This document shows positions 1 to 6,161 of a stretch of DNA of 8,602 nt, in pieces. Below the pieces are notes generated by a model. It ran no database searches. It saw only the letters and a program-made list of their open reading frames with translations, and was not told the DNA's origin. Origin of the DNA: Hyphomicrobiales bacterium (lineage in GTDB: Bacteria > Pseudomonadota > Alphaproteobacteria > Rhizobiales > Aestuariivirgaceae); the NCBI GenBank assembly GCA_027067085.1, contig JAMOMM010000372.1, positions 1 to 8,602 of the forward strand, written 5' to 3'. The translations under genes were made by a program, and so were the position numbers. The stretch's first letter is position 1; each line of letters starts with the position of its first letter.

Positions 1-1
1 T

Positions 2-304
2 GATAAACTTGGTGGCAATATACTGGGCTGGGGCGTTTTGTTGCTCGGACTTGTTATGCTCGCTGGTGGTACACTTGGCGCTTATCACGCAGGCATTGAG
101 TGGGGATTTTGGCAAGGGCCAAGCAGCTGCACGGGCGGTGGAAACATGTCTTCTGGCTTGCCTGATTTAACCAAAAAAATTGTCATGTGTGATGAAGTTC
201 AAATTCGCATTATGGGCCTTTCGTTCGCAGGATGGAACGCGCTTGTTTCATGGTTTTGTACATTGGTTGCTTTGTGGGGCTTTTCCAAACGAAACCGTGA
301 TTAA
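2..304 (+). CDS. dsbB: Disulfide bond formation protein DsbB family, 3' part (5'-truncated by window edge)
   Basis: The reading frame is open from base 2 to the TAA at 302-304 and gives about 100 residues. DsbB is an inner-membrane protein that reoxidises periplasmic DsbA and passes electrons to quinone. The visible part fits its C-terminal half: a hydrophobic segment (about bases 23-80), then the periplasmic loop with YHAGIEWGFW, a cysteine in PSSC and a second one in VMCDE, then AGWNALVSW leading into the last membrane segment and a basic tail (SKRNRD). These two cysteines would be the second DsbB redox pair. The N-terminal half, with the first CxxC-type pair, is missing because it lies upstream of the window. 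The TTG at 38 is internal and not a real start, since the frame and the homology continue upstream. The stop lies 56 nt before the next gene on the same strand. Assignment rests on motif recall; a related quinone-coupled thiol oxidase is the only alternative I consider. Confidence 0.85.
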   Translation, partial: DKLGGNILGWGVLLLGLVMLAGGTLGAYHAGIEWGFWQGPSSCTGGGNMSSGLPDLTKKIVMCDEVQIRIMGLSFAGWNALVSWFCTLVALWGFSKRNRD

Positions 305-340
305 ACTGGTTGGTGTCAATGTTGCTAAAAATTGCCATTT

Positions 341-346
341 TATGAT
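341..346 (+). promoter_or_regulatory. Possible -10 element TATGAT before the TIGR02302 gene
   Basis: TATGAT at 341-346 is close to the TATAAT consensus and lies in the 56-nt gap after dsbB. A transcript from it would start near 353, leaving a leader of only about 8 nt before the ATG at 361. I see no well-spaced -35 box: TTGCTA at 322-327 is only 13 nt away. Read-through from dsbB is an equally good source of transcription. Confidence 0.2.
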
Positions 347-360
347 AGCATCATTAGATT

Positions 361-3057
361 ATGAGCTTGAACGCACAAACCGTATTAAAAATGAAGATTT
401 TTCAGGCAAGGCTTGGCCTTTTCTGGGAACAATGCTGGCAAGCGGTATTTTGGCCGATGATGATTGCTGGCATTGTCGTGTTAGCGGTGGTTTCGGGCGG
501 CCTTAGTTGGTTGCCCTTTTCCTTGCGGGTTGGCTTATTGGCTATTGCGGCGCTGGCTTTTCTATATTCGCTTAAAGCGTTCACCGATGTTTCGTGGCCT
601 GATAAGACTCTTGCGATCCGGCGGCTTGAAACACGCTCAAAATTGAAACATCGCCCGATTTCAACGTGGGATGATGCGTTGGCCTCGCAAGAGGAAAATG
701 ACCAGAACCCGCAATCAAGGGCGATTTGGGCAGCACATCAAAAACGGCAAGCTGAAAACATTAAAAATTTGAAAGCGGGTGTGCCGCAATCAAACTGGAT
801 GTATCGCGACCCTAATGCGTGGCGTTTTACATTGGCTGGTTTGTTGTTTGTGGCGTTATTTTTTAACGGCTCTAACTGGCGCAACGAACTGACCAAGATT
901 GCCTCAAACGGTAAAGTTGTGGTGGCAAAAGCCATTTCGTTAGATGCGTGGATTTCACCGCCAACATTTACGAAACGAGCGCCGATACTTTTGACTGGCC
1001 TTTCAACGGATATTTCAGGTGGAGGGCGTGCTGGCCGCGATGGGCCTGAAGCTAAAGACATCATTGTGCCCGAAGGTTCTAAACTGGTGGTGCGATTAAA
1101 TGGGGCAAAGTCGGGCCAGATTGTTTTATCGGCTTTAAAGGATGGCAGTGCTGAGCGCTCGCAAGCTGGGGCCGTGCTGGAGACAATTGAATTATTGGCA
1201 AATAAAGAAAATGATGGCCAAGAAAATGATGGCCAAGACTCCAATCAAGCCACGATCCAAACAGGCGGTCAAACTGGCGACCTCATTATTGAAAAGACCA
1301 TTGTTTTAAAACGCCCTGTGCATGTCGCTATTGTTTATGATGGTGTCACCAAAGCATCTTGGCCAATTGTGTTAATCCCCGATGCAACGCCGAAAATAGA
1401 AATTTTGGGAAATATTCGTAAAACCCCAACGGGTGGCTTTGGCGTGGCGTGGCTCGCGAGTGATGATTATGGCGTATCGGCAATTAGCGGCAAACTGACG
1501 TTGGTTGAGACGGGACAAGAAAAGTCGTCTCGCCGTAAGCCGCTTCAATATAAACCACCTGTTTTTTCTATTTCGTTGCCGAGTTTGAACCCGAAAAAAG
1601 CTAAAGGATTGGCGTTTCAAAGTTTGAGCGATCATCCTTGGGCGGGGCAGCAGGTTACGTTGGTTTTATCGGTTACGGACCAAGGCGGGCAGGTCGGGTT
1701 TAGTAAGGCGATTGAATTTGAAGTGCCACAGCGAGGTTTTGTTAAACCGCTGGCCAAAGCACTGGTTGAGCAACGACGAAATTTGGTTCAACGGCCTGAT
1801 AAAAAATCAAATGTGGTGAAAATGTTTGCTGCATTAATGGCGTGGCCTGATGGATTGTTTGAAAAGAGCGGTGTGTATTTGTCACTGCGCGTCATAGCCA
1901 GCAACTTGCATCAAAGTCGTAGTGATAAAGAGCTTAAAGCCCATGTGAAAAATATTTGGGACTTGGCGCTGATTGTAGAAGATGGCAATGCTTCAAAGGC
2001 GTTAGCAAAGTTAGACGCGATCCGAAAGGAATTGCAAAAGGCGCTGCGTGATGGAGCCTCGCCAAAGAAAATTGCCGAGTTGACGGCAAAACTGCGTGAA
2101 GCGTTGAAAAATTATATGGCGGCGATGGAGCGCAATATTGCTCAACAAATGTCGAAGAACCAACGCGCACAAAATGGCTTGCGACAACAACGTGGCCGTG
2201 AAATTCGTGCCCGTGATTTGCAGAAGATGATGGATAAAATTGAGGATTTGGCAAAGTCTGGCGCTAAAGATGCGGCGCAAGAAATGCTTTCTAAGCTTGA
2301 GAGAATTCTTAAAAATCTCAATCCAAATCAAGCCCAGCGGCGCATGGCACCACAACGCACGCCACCTGAGGCAAAGGCTTTAGAAGAGTTGACAGAAATG
2401 TTGCGCCAGCAACGTGAGCTGATGGATCAGACGTTTAATATGAAAGAGCTAAATGATCCCAATGACCAAAACTCTCAAGATCAAAAGGACGGTCAAGAGC
2501 AAGCGCAAAAACGCGGTGGGAAAAACAAGGATGGCAATCCCAGTGATCGCCAATCGGGGCAAAAAGGCAATCAAAAGCTAAGCGCTCAGCAACGCGAGTT
2601 GGGCAAAGCATTGGGCAAAATTCTCGATCAAATGGCAAAAAATGGTTTGCCAGCGCCACAGGCATTGGACAAAGCACGTCAAGCCATGCGTGAGGCATCC
2701 AAGGCGCTAAAGAACGGCGGTAAGGGCAGTGCAATGGGTTATCAGGGCCAAGCAATGCAAGGCTTGCGTAAAGGGGCTGAATCAATGGCAAAAGATTTGT
2801 TGAATCGCGGCAAAGGCGAGCAGGGCAATTATGGTCGCCATGCACGTGAAAATGGCCCTGAAAGTAACGACCCTTTGGGACGACCTCTACCACGCAGCGG
2901 TAATGATTTTGGGCCTGATAAAAACGTTATTCCAAAAGAGTCACAAATTTTGCGGGCGCAAGATATTATGCGCACCCTCAGAAAGCGTTCAAATGATCGC
3001 CAACGTAGTAAACAAGAATTGCAGTATTTAGATCGTTTGTTGGATGGCTTGTTTTAA
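361..3057 (+). CDS. TIGR02302 / DUF4175-like large membrane-anchored protein, function unknown
   Basis: This 898-residue protein matches my memory of the alphaproteobacterial TIGR02302 family, whose role is not established. Two hydrophobic segments sit at about residues 28-48 and 53-73 and a third at about 155-169. The conserved stretch between them includes LAIRRLETRSKLKHRP and AIWAAHQKRQAE. A long, probably periplasmic region follows, with beta-rich sequence to about residue 450 and then mostly helical, charged sequence that may form coiled coils (about 560-690). Residues 693-750 are very rich in Q, K, N, D and G. The C-terminus ends LDRLLDGLF. Residues 283-292 are ENDGQ twice, from an exact 15-bp tandem duplication. 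ATG 361 is the first start after in-frame stops at 343-357 but has no clear Shine-Dalgarno; ATG 391 (MKIFQARLGLFWE) is an alternative. It follows dsbB by 56 nt and converges on hpt. Confidence 0.8.
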   Translation: MSLNAQTVLKMKIFQARLGLFWEQCWQAVFWPMMIAGIVVLAVVSGGLSWLPFSLRVGLLAIAALAFLYSLKAFTDVSWPDKTLAIRRLETRSKLKHRPISTWDDALASQEENDQNPQSRAIWAAHQKRQAENIKNLKAGVPQSNWMYRDPNAWRFTLAGLLFVALFFNGSNWRNELTKIASNGKVVVAKAISLDAWISPPTFTKRAPILLTGLSTDISGGGRAGRDGPEAKDIIVPEGSKLVVRLNGAKSGQIVLSALKDGSAERSQAGAVLETIELLANKENDGQENDGQDSNQATIQTGGQTGDLIIEKTIVLKRPVHVAIVYDGVTKASWPIVLIPDATPKIEILGNIRKTPTGGFGVAWLASDDYGVSAISGKLTLVETGQEKSSRRKPLQYKPPVFSISLPSLNPKKAKGLAFQSLSDHPWAGQQVTLVLSVTDQGGQVGFSKAIEFEVPQRGFVKPLAKALVEQRRNLVQRPDKKSNVVKMFAALMAWPDGLFEKSGVYLSLRVIASNLHQSRSDKELKAHVKNIWDLALIVEDGNASKALAKLDAIRKELQKALRDGASPKKIAELTAKLREALKNYMAAMERNIAQQMSKNQRAQNGLRQQRGREIRARDLQKMMDKIEDLAKSGAKDAAQEMLSKLERILKNLNPNQAQRRMAPQRTPPEAKALEELTEMLRQQRELMDQTFNMKELNDPNDQNSQDQKDGQEQAQKRGGKNKDGNPSDRQSGQKGNQKLSAQQRELGKALGKILDQMAKNGLPAPQALDKARQAMREASKALKNGGKGSAMGYQGQAMQGLRKGAESMAKDLLNRGKGEQGNYGRHARENGPESNDPLGRPLPRSGNDFGPDKNVIPKESQILRAQDIMRTLRKRSNDRQRSKQELQYLDRLLDGLF
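1207..1236 (+). repeat. 15-bp perfect tandem duplication (two copies)
   Basis: GAAAATGATGGCCAA occurs twice head to tail at 1207-1221 and 1222-1236, in frame with the surrounding gene, so it encodes ENDGQ-ENDGQ. The copies are identical at DNA level, which points to a recent slippage or duplication event in a probably flexible loop of the TIGR02302 protein. Confidence 0.9.
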
Positions 3058-3061
3058 AAGC

Positions 3062-3080
3062 AAAACGTCATTGATGTTTT
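3062..3080. terminator. Possible bidirectional terminator hairpin between convergent genes
   Basis: The 21-nt gap between two converging genes holds AAAACGTC (3062-3069), a 3-nt loop ATT, and GATGTTTT (3073-3080), an 8-bp stem with one G-T pair. The right arm overlaps the hpt stop codon (3079-3081). On the plus strand it is followed by ATGGGTTTTT; on the minus strand by GCTTTT. The stem is AT-rich and short, so termination strength is uncertain. A second small perfect hairpin (TGGGT-TTTTG-ACCCA, 3082-3096) follows inside the hpt coding end. Confidence 0.4.
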
Positions 3081-3627
3081 ATGGGTTTTTGACCCAGCCA
3101 ACAAATGGAAGCTGACGATAAGCGCTTGCCATATCCATACCATAACCGACGACAAATTTATCAGGGCATTCAAAGCCAGTGAAATCGGCATCAACGTTTA
3201 CTGCGCGTTTGTTGGGTTTGTCGAGAAGAACGGCGATCATTACGCGCCGCGCGCCGCGGGCTGACAATAAATCTTTGGCAAATGCTAAAGAGCGGCCTGT
3301 TTCTAAAATGTCGTCAATGAGGAGGACATCGCGGTCTTTTACATCGGTTTGAATATCACGTAAAATTTCCACTTGGCCTGAAGATACAGTTTTATCGCGG
3401 TAACTTGCGAGCATCAAAAAATCGACTTCTGGCCGTAAATCGGCTTCATGGAAAGCGCGAATGAGGTCGGCGGCAAAAACGAAACTTCCCTTTAAAACGG
3501 GGACAGCAAGCAAACGATGTGGATTCTTATCAGCCACTTCAAATGCCATTTCATCAACGCGTTTAGCGATGGTGCTCTGTGAGAATATGACCTCTATTTC
3601 ATGGCCGTCAATTTGATGTATTTTCAT
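3079..3627 (-). CDS. hpt: Hypoxanthine phosphoribosyltransferase
   Basis: This 182-residue cytoplasmic enzyme is predicted to join hypoxanthine (and guanine to some degree) to PRPP, giving IMP/GMP and pyrophosphate in purine salvage. The length is normal for the family (E. coli Hpt is about 178). The PRPP-binding loop is DVLLIDDILETGRSL (residues 100-114), with the two acidic residues and the TG turn expected of type I phosphoribosyltransferases. LKGSFVFAADL (45-55) matches the first PPi-binding loop, SYRDKTVSSGQVEI (75-88) the mobile catalytic loop, and DKPNKR (136-141) plus KFVVGYGMD (157-165) the purine-binding region. The ATG start overlaps the 3' end of the upstream zinc-ribbon gene by 20 nt and has no strong Shine-Dalgarno, which suggests translational coupling within one unit. 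Confidence 0.93.
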   Translation of the reverse strand: MKIHQIDGHEIEVIFSQSTIAKRVDEMAFEVADKNPHRLLAVPVLKGSFVFAADLIRAFHEADLRPEVDFLMLASYRDKTVSSGQVEILRDIQTDVKDRDVLLIDDILETGRSLAFAKDLLSARGARRVMIAVLLDKPNKRAVNVDADFTGFECPDKFVVGYGMDMASAYRQLPFVGWVKNP

Positions 3628-4390
3628 AAGATGCTTTTACGACGATTTCGCCTGGTCTTGCAAAGCGAATCTGAAAATCATCCGCAGTTTTCGGCGGTGA
3701 TGCTATGCGTGTTAAAAAACTTGTGGCTTCTCCAGCACGTAACGGTCGGCGAACAACGCTATTTAGGCCCCATTCATAGACCTTGTTATTCATCTTGTCG
3801 TTGAGTGAGAAGTGAATGCTAGGCACGGTTTTTTCATCACCCGATACATTAACAATTTCGCCGCGAATTGCCAGAACGCGGGTTTTTCCCGCTTGTACAT
3901 ATTGGTGCGAAATGTTGGCAAATTTGAAACCACGGACATTCACTTTCATGCCAAGCTTGTTATAAACTTTAATGGTGCCGGGCAGGGCTTTAACCACGGT
4001 TGTTGGGAAAGCACCTGCAAAAATGAGCGGGGCGCAGATGCACGCTGCTAACGTAAGCCAACCGCGTTGTTTTGTTCGTCTGACTTTACGATCGGCCGAA
4101 CGTTTTTCTTCAACATCGTGAATTGCTTTGGCAATTCGTGCCGCCTCATAGTCTGCATCGGGGGCTGTCGGCACGGCTGGCAAATTGGGTGTTTGCCCAG
4201 CTGCGCGCCCCATTGTATGCTCTGTTGTTGGTGTGTAGAGCGTTTCGGCTTGTACATCGATGACTTCAATGGCGCGCGATTCGATCCAAGAATGCCCGCA
4301 AGATCCGCATTTAATAACCGAGCCATCAGCTGCAAGATGGTCGTCGTGGACATTATGATGTGTTGCACAAGATGGACAGGCAATTAACAT
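3608..4390 (-). CDS. MJ0042-type zinc-ribbon, single-pass membrane protein
   Basis: I start this gene at the ATG ending at 4390 (260 residues) because the protein then opens with MLIACPSC, as MJ0042 zinc-ribbon proteins usually do. An in-frame TTG 63 nt upstream (at 4453) would add 21 residues that do not look like the family. Cysteines 5, 8, 28 and 31 (CPSC...CGSC) form a four-cysteine zinc ribbon. A charged linker follows (about 80-110, ending KVRRTKQRG), then a membrane segment at about 111-128. The C-terminal domain (about 150-255) has the pattern VRGEIVN-type (here IRGEIVNVSG, 176-185) seen in DUF3426/FxLYD-like extracytoplasmic domains. So the ribbon should be cytoplasmic and the C-terminus periplasmic. 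The function is unknown; a role in envelope sensing or regulation is only inference. It overlaps hpt by 20 nt and is divergent from ftsE. Confidence 0.85.
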   Translation of the reverse strand: MLIACPSCATHHNVHDDHLAADGSVIKCGSCGHSWIESRAIEVIDVQAETLYTPTTEHTMGRAAGQTPNLPAVPTAPDADYEAARIAKAIHDVEEKRSADRKVRRTKQRGWLTLAACICAPLIFAGAFPTTVVKALPGTIKVYNKLGMKVNVRGFKFANISHQYVQAGKTRVLAIRGEIVNVSGDEKTVPSIHFSLNDKMNNKVYEWGLNSVVRRPLRAGEATSFLTRIASPPKTADDFQIRFARPGEIVVKASYENTSN

Positions 4391-4410
4391 GGGGTCAAAA
4401 TACTCTAACT

Positions 4411-4415
4411 GATTC
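4411..4415. promoter_or_regulatory. GANTC site (possible CcrM methylation site)
   Basis: GATTC at 4411-4415 fits GANTC, the target of the alphaproteobacterial cell-cycle methyltransferase CcrM. It is the only GANTC I find outside coding sequence in the window and lies 21 nt upstream of the zinc-ribbon gene start and 127 nt upstream of ftsE. Methylation and any GcrA effect are inferred. Confidence 0.35.
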
Positions 4416-4425
4416 GTTACATACG

Positions 4426-4447
4426 TTGAGCGCGAATTGGCACTCAA
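4426..4447. promoter_or_regulatory. 22-bp imperfect dyad, possible operator
   Basis: The left arm TTGAGCGCGAA (4426-4436) and the reverse complement of the right arm, TTGAGTGCCAA (from 4437-4447), agree at 9 of 11 positions. The symmetry and central AATT fit a binding site for a dimeric regulator, but no factor can be named. Confidence 0.35.
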
Positions 4448-4454
4448 TTTCAAT

Positions 4455-4464
4455 CCCTATAGGG
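4455..4464. promoter_or_regulatory. 10-bp perfect palindrome CCCTATAGGG
   Basis: CCCTATAGGG is its own reverse complement and lies between the 22-bp dyad and the CtrA-type box. It could be an operator half of a larger site or part of a -10 region (TATAGG on either strand). A 10-bp palindrome can occur by chance. Confidence 0.25.
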
Positions 4465-4471
4465 CCCGATT

Positions 4472-4490
4472 ATGGTTAATTCTGCGTTAA
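4472..4490 (-). promoter_or_regulatory. CtrA-binding box, TTAA-N7-TTAACCAT
   Basis: Read on the minus strand this is TTAA (4490-4487), seven bases CGCAGAA, then TTAACCAT (4479-4472). It matches the full CtrA consensus TTAA-N7-TTAA(C) and also carries the extended TTAACCAT half-site. The core is symmetric, so orientation alone does not decide which unit is controlled. It is centred about 60 nt upstream of the ftsE GTG and about 90 nt upstream of the zinc-ribbon gene. The candidate ftsE -10 (4471-4476) overlaps its edge, which would fit repression; activation from another start site is equally possible. Confidence 0.65.
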
Positions 4491-4541
4491 GTTTGCCGCA
4501 AGTGTGTGGTTTTACCTTGTTTAGTCTGGGAGCCCCTGTTT

Positions 4542-5219
4542 GTGAGTAATTCTGGATCAATTGTTAGTTTGCAAAATGTGGGCTTGCGCTATGGCAAGGG
4601 CCGCGAGGTATTGTGCGATGTGAACTTGGAACTCAAGCGTGGATCTATGCAGTTTTTAACTGGACCGTCAGGTGCGGGAAAGACATCGCTTTTGCGGTTG
4701 CTGTTTCTTGCTAAACGGCCAACGCGCGGATTGATTTCGATGTTTGGGCGCGATATTGCAACGTTGCCGCGCAAGGGTTTGCCAGAGTTGAGGCAGAAAA
4801 TTGGGGTGGTTTTCCAAGATTTTAGATTGCTTGACCATTTAACAGTGTTTGAAAATGTGGCGTTGCCTTTGCGTGTTGCTGGACAAAAACCTGCTGATTA
4901 TCGAGAAAACGTCATAGAGCTTTTAGGCTGGGTTGGGCTGTCTGAATATGCCGATTCTTATCCCCCTGTTCTATCAGGTGGAGAAAAACAGCGTGCCGCC
5001 ATTGCGCGCGCCGTTATTACCCAGCCTGAACTATTGTTAGCTGATGAGCCAACTGGCAATGTCGATCCCGCGCTTGCATTGCGGTTGATGCGGTTGTTTA
5101 AAGAACTCAACAAATTTGGCACGACCATTGTGATAGCAACACACGATACCAATTTAATCAAAGGGGCGACATCGCCCGTGCTGGTGCTTAATGATGGCCA
5201 GCTTGGGTTTGAGGGTTGA
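4542..5219 (+). CDS. ftsE: Cell division ATP-binding protein FtsE
   Basis: FtsE is the cytoplasmic ATPase of the FtsEX complex, which acts at the division septum and drives activation of peptidoglycan hydrolases through FtsX. From the GTG at 4542 the protein has 225 residues, matching the usual length (about 222 in E. coli). GGGAG at 4528-4532, 9 nt upstream, supports this start; a GTG at 4506 would add 12 residues without a comparable ribosome site. All ABC ATPase motifs are intact: Walker A GPSGAGKT (41-48), Q-loop FQD (Q92), signature LSGGE (144-148), Walker B LLLADEP with catalytic E169, D-loop, and the H-loop histidine 201. The FtsE-like stretch FQDFRLLDHLTVFENVALPL is present. ftsX begins 3 nt after the stop, so the two are translated together. 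Confidence 0.95.
   Translation: MSNSGSIVSLQNVGLRYGKGREVLCDVNLELKRGSMQFLTGPSGAGKTSLLRLLFLAKRPTRGLISMFGRDIATLPRKGLPELRQKIGVVFQDFRLLDHLTVFENVALPLRVAGQKPADYRENVIELLGWVGLSEYADSYPPVLSGGEKQRAAIARAVITQPELLLADEPTGNVDPALALRLMRLFKELNKFGTTIVIATHDTNLIKGATSPVLVLNDGQLGFEG
5211..5215 (+). promoter_or_regulatory. Shine-Dalgarno GAGGG that fixes the ftsX TTG start
   Basis: GAGGG lies inside the last codons of ftsE, 7 nt before the TTG at 5223. This good spacing makes TTG 5223 the best ftsX start. The next in-frame ATG (5280) has no comparable site, though starting there would lose only a short polar tail. Confidence 0.6.
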
Positions 5220-5222
5220 ATT

Positions 5223-6161
5223 TTGTCAGATAAATCCAAAATAAAGTCGAGCCACAAAGGTGTTGCCACAAACAGTTTGATGCCGCGCACGCAAATGCCT
5301 TTGCGTACTTTGATGATTTCGATGACCGTGATGTGTTATTTGGCGTGTCTTGCCATTGGTGCGCTTTTGTTGATTACGCGGGCGGTGGATGATTGGACGT
5401 CTGAAATTGCTGGTGAAGTGACGGTTCAGGTGCGTCCCACGGGCGATGTTGCGATGAAAGATAAATTGGTAAAAGCAGCGGCTTTGCTCAAAGCGACTAA
5501 AGGTATTACGCGGGTGGATGTTCTCGATAAAAGTGCTGGTGAAAAGCTTTTAGAACCTTGGCTTGGCAATGCTGAGGTTTTAAACCAACTTCCTGTGCCG
5601 CGATTGATTGCTGTTGGTATAGATCAAGTCAACCCGCCTGATTTTGAAAAACTAGCAAAACAATTGTCGCTAACAGTTAAGGGGGCAAGCCTTGATACTC
5701 ACAGACGTTGGCAAAGCGAGTTGACTCGTATGGGTTCCAGCCTTGTTTGGTTGGGCATTGGTGTATTGGCTTTGATTACCTTGTCGGCGGTTGCGTTGGT
5801 GGTTTTTGCATCACGTAGCGCTTTGGATGTAAACCGTGAAGTGGTGGAGGTGCTGCACTTTGTTGGTGCGAGTGACCAATATATTGCGCGGCAAGTGCAA
5901 TGGCAGTTTTTGAAAGCGGGCTTGCAATCAGGGTTGATCGGAACGTTGGCTGGTTTGGTCACGTTCTTTTTGTTGGGGATCAGCAGTAGTGTTACATCGT
6001 CCAATGGGCTGGCAGAGGCCAGTTATTCTTTATTGATCGGTGCCCCTGAGGTGACCATCGCTAGTTATTTGTTGTTTTTGTTGGTGCCGATTTTAACAAC
6101 GTTGATTTGTTTGATTGCCGCCCGTTTAGCCATTTTGCGGATTTTACGTAATGCAATCTGA
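5223..6161 (+). CDS. ftsX: Cell division protein FtsX (permease-like)
   Basis: FtsX is the membrane partner of FtsE; its periplasmic domain signals to cell-wall hydrolases or their activators. The 312-residue product has the FtsX topology: a polar cytoplasmic N-terminus (1-29), TM1 at about 30-52, a periplasmic domain of roughly 120 residues (53-170, starting with VDDWTSEIAGEVTVQVRP), TM2 at 173-196, a cytoplasmic stretch containing the conserved EVVEVLHFVGASDQYIARQ (207-225), TM3 at 229-253 and TM4 at 278-303. The helix around EVLHFVGA is where FtsE is expected to dock. It starts with TTG 3 nt after ftsE, and its last 11 nt overlap the acyltransferase gene. It lacks any catalytic motif, as expected. 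The start could alternatively be ATG 5280. Confidence 0.92.
   Translation: MSDKSKIKSSHKGVATNSLMPRTQMPLRTLMISMTVMCYLACLAIGALLLITRAVDDWTSEIAGEVTVQVRPTGDVAMKDKLVKAAALLKATKGITRVDVLDKSAGEKLLEPWLGNAEVLNQLPVPRLIAVGIDQVNPPDFEKLAKQLSLTVKGASLDTHRRWQSELTRMGSSLVWLGIGVLALITLSAVALVVFASRSALDVNREVVEVLHFVGASDQYIARQVQWQFLKAGLQSGLIGTLAGLVTFFLLGISSSVTSSNGLAEASYSLLIGAPEVTIASYLLFLLVPILTTLICLIAARLAILRILRNAI

Larger units (their letters stand above)
4391..4541. promoter_or_regulatory. Divergent promoter region between the zinc-ribbon/hpt unit and ftsEX
   Basis: This 151-bp region must hold the promoters of both divergent units. Plus-strand candidates for ftsE are TTCAAT (4449-4454), 16 nt, TATGGT (4471-4476), and the poorer TTGGCA (4437-4442), 15 nt, TATAGG (4458-4463). 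On the minus strand TTGAGT (4447-4442), 18 nt, TATGTA (4423-4418) is possible. None is strong enough to be chosen by eye. The region also holds a CtrA-type box, a GANTC site, a 22-bp dyad and a 10-bp palindrome, listed separately. Confidence 0.6.

Noticed and set aside
180..506. Plus-strand open frame bridging dsbB and the TIGR02302 gene
   Set aside because: It overlaps both recognised genes in another frame and its product resembles nothing; a shadow.
738..1244. Minus-strand open frame of 168 codons inside the TIGR02302 gene
   Set aside because: It lies opposite a gene with clear family features, its product is not recognisable, and it has no ribosome site; an antisense shadow.
2435..2893. 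Minus-strand open frame of 152 codons opposite the Q/K/N-rich region
   Set aside because: The length comes from the biased codon use of the low-complexity coding strand; the product has no family resemblance.
4391..4453. N-terminal extension of the zinc-ribbon gene to the TTG at 4453
   Set aside because: MJ0042 proteins begin directly before the first CxxC, and the extension would cover the dyad and promoter region; ATG at 4390 is preferred.
4506..4541. Upstream GTG start for ftsE
   Set aside because: The extra 12 residues are not FtsE-like, and GGGAG at 4528-4532 is well spaced for GTG 4542.
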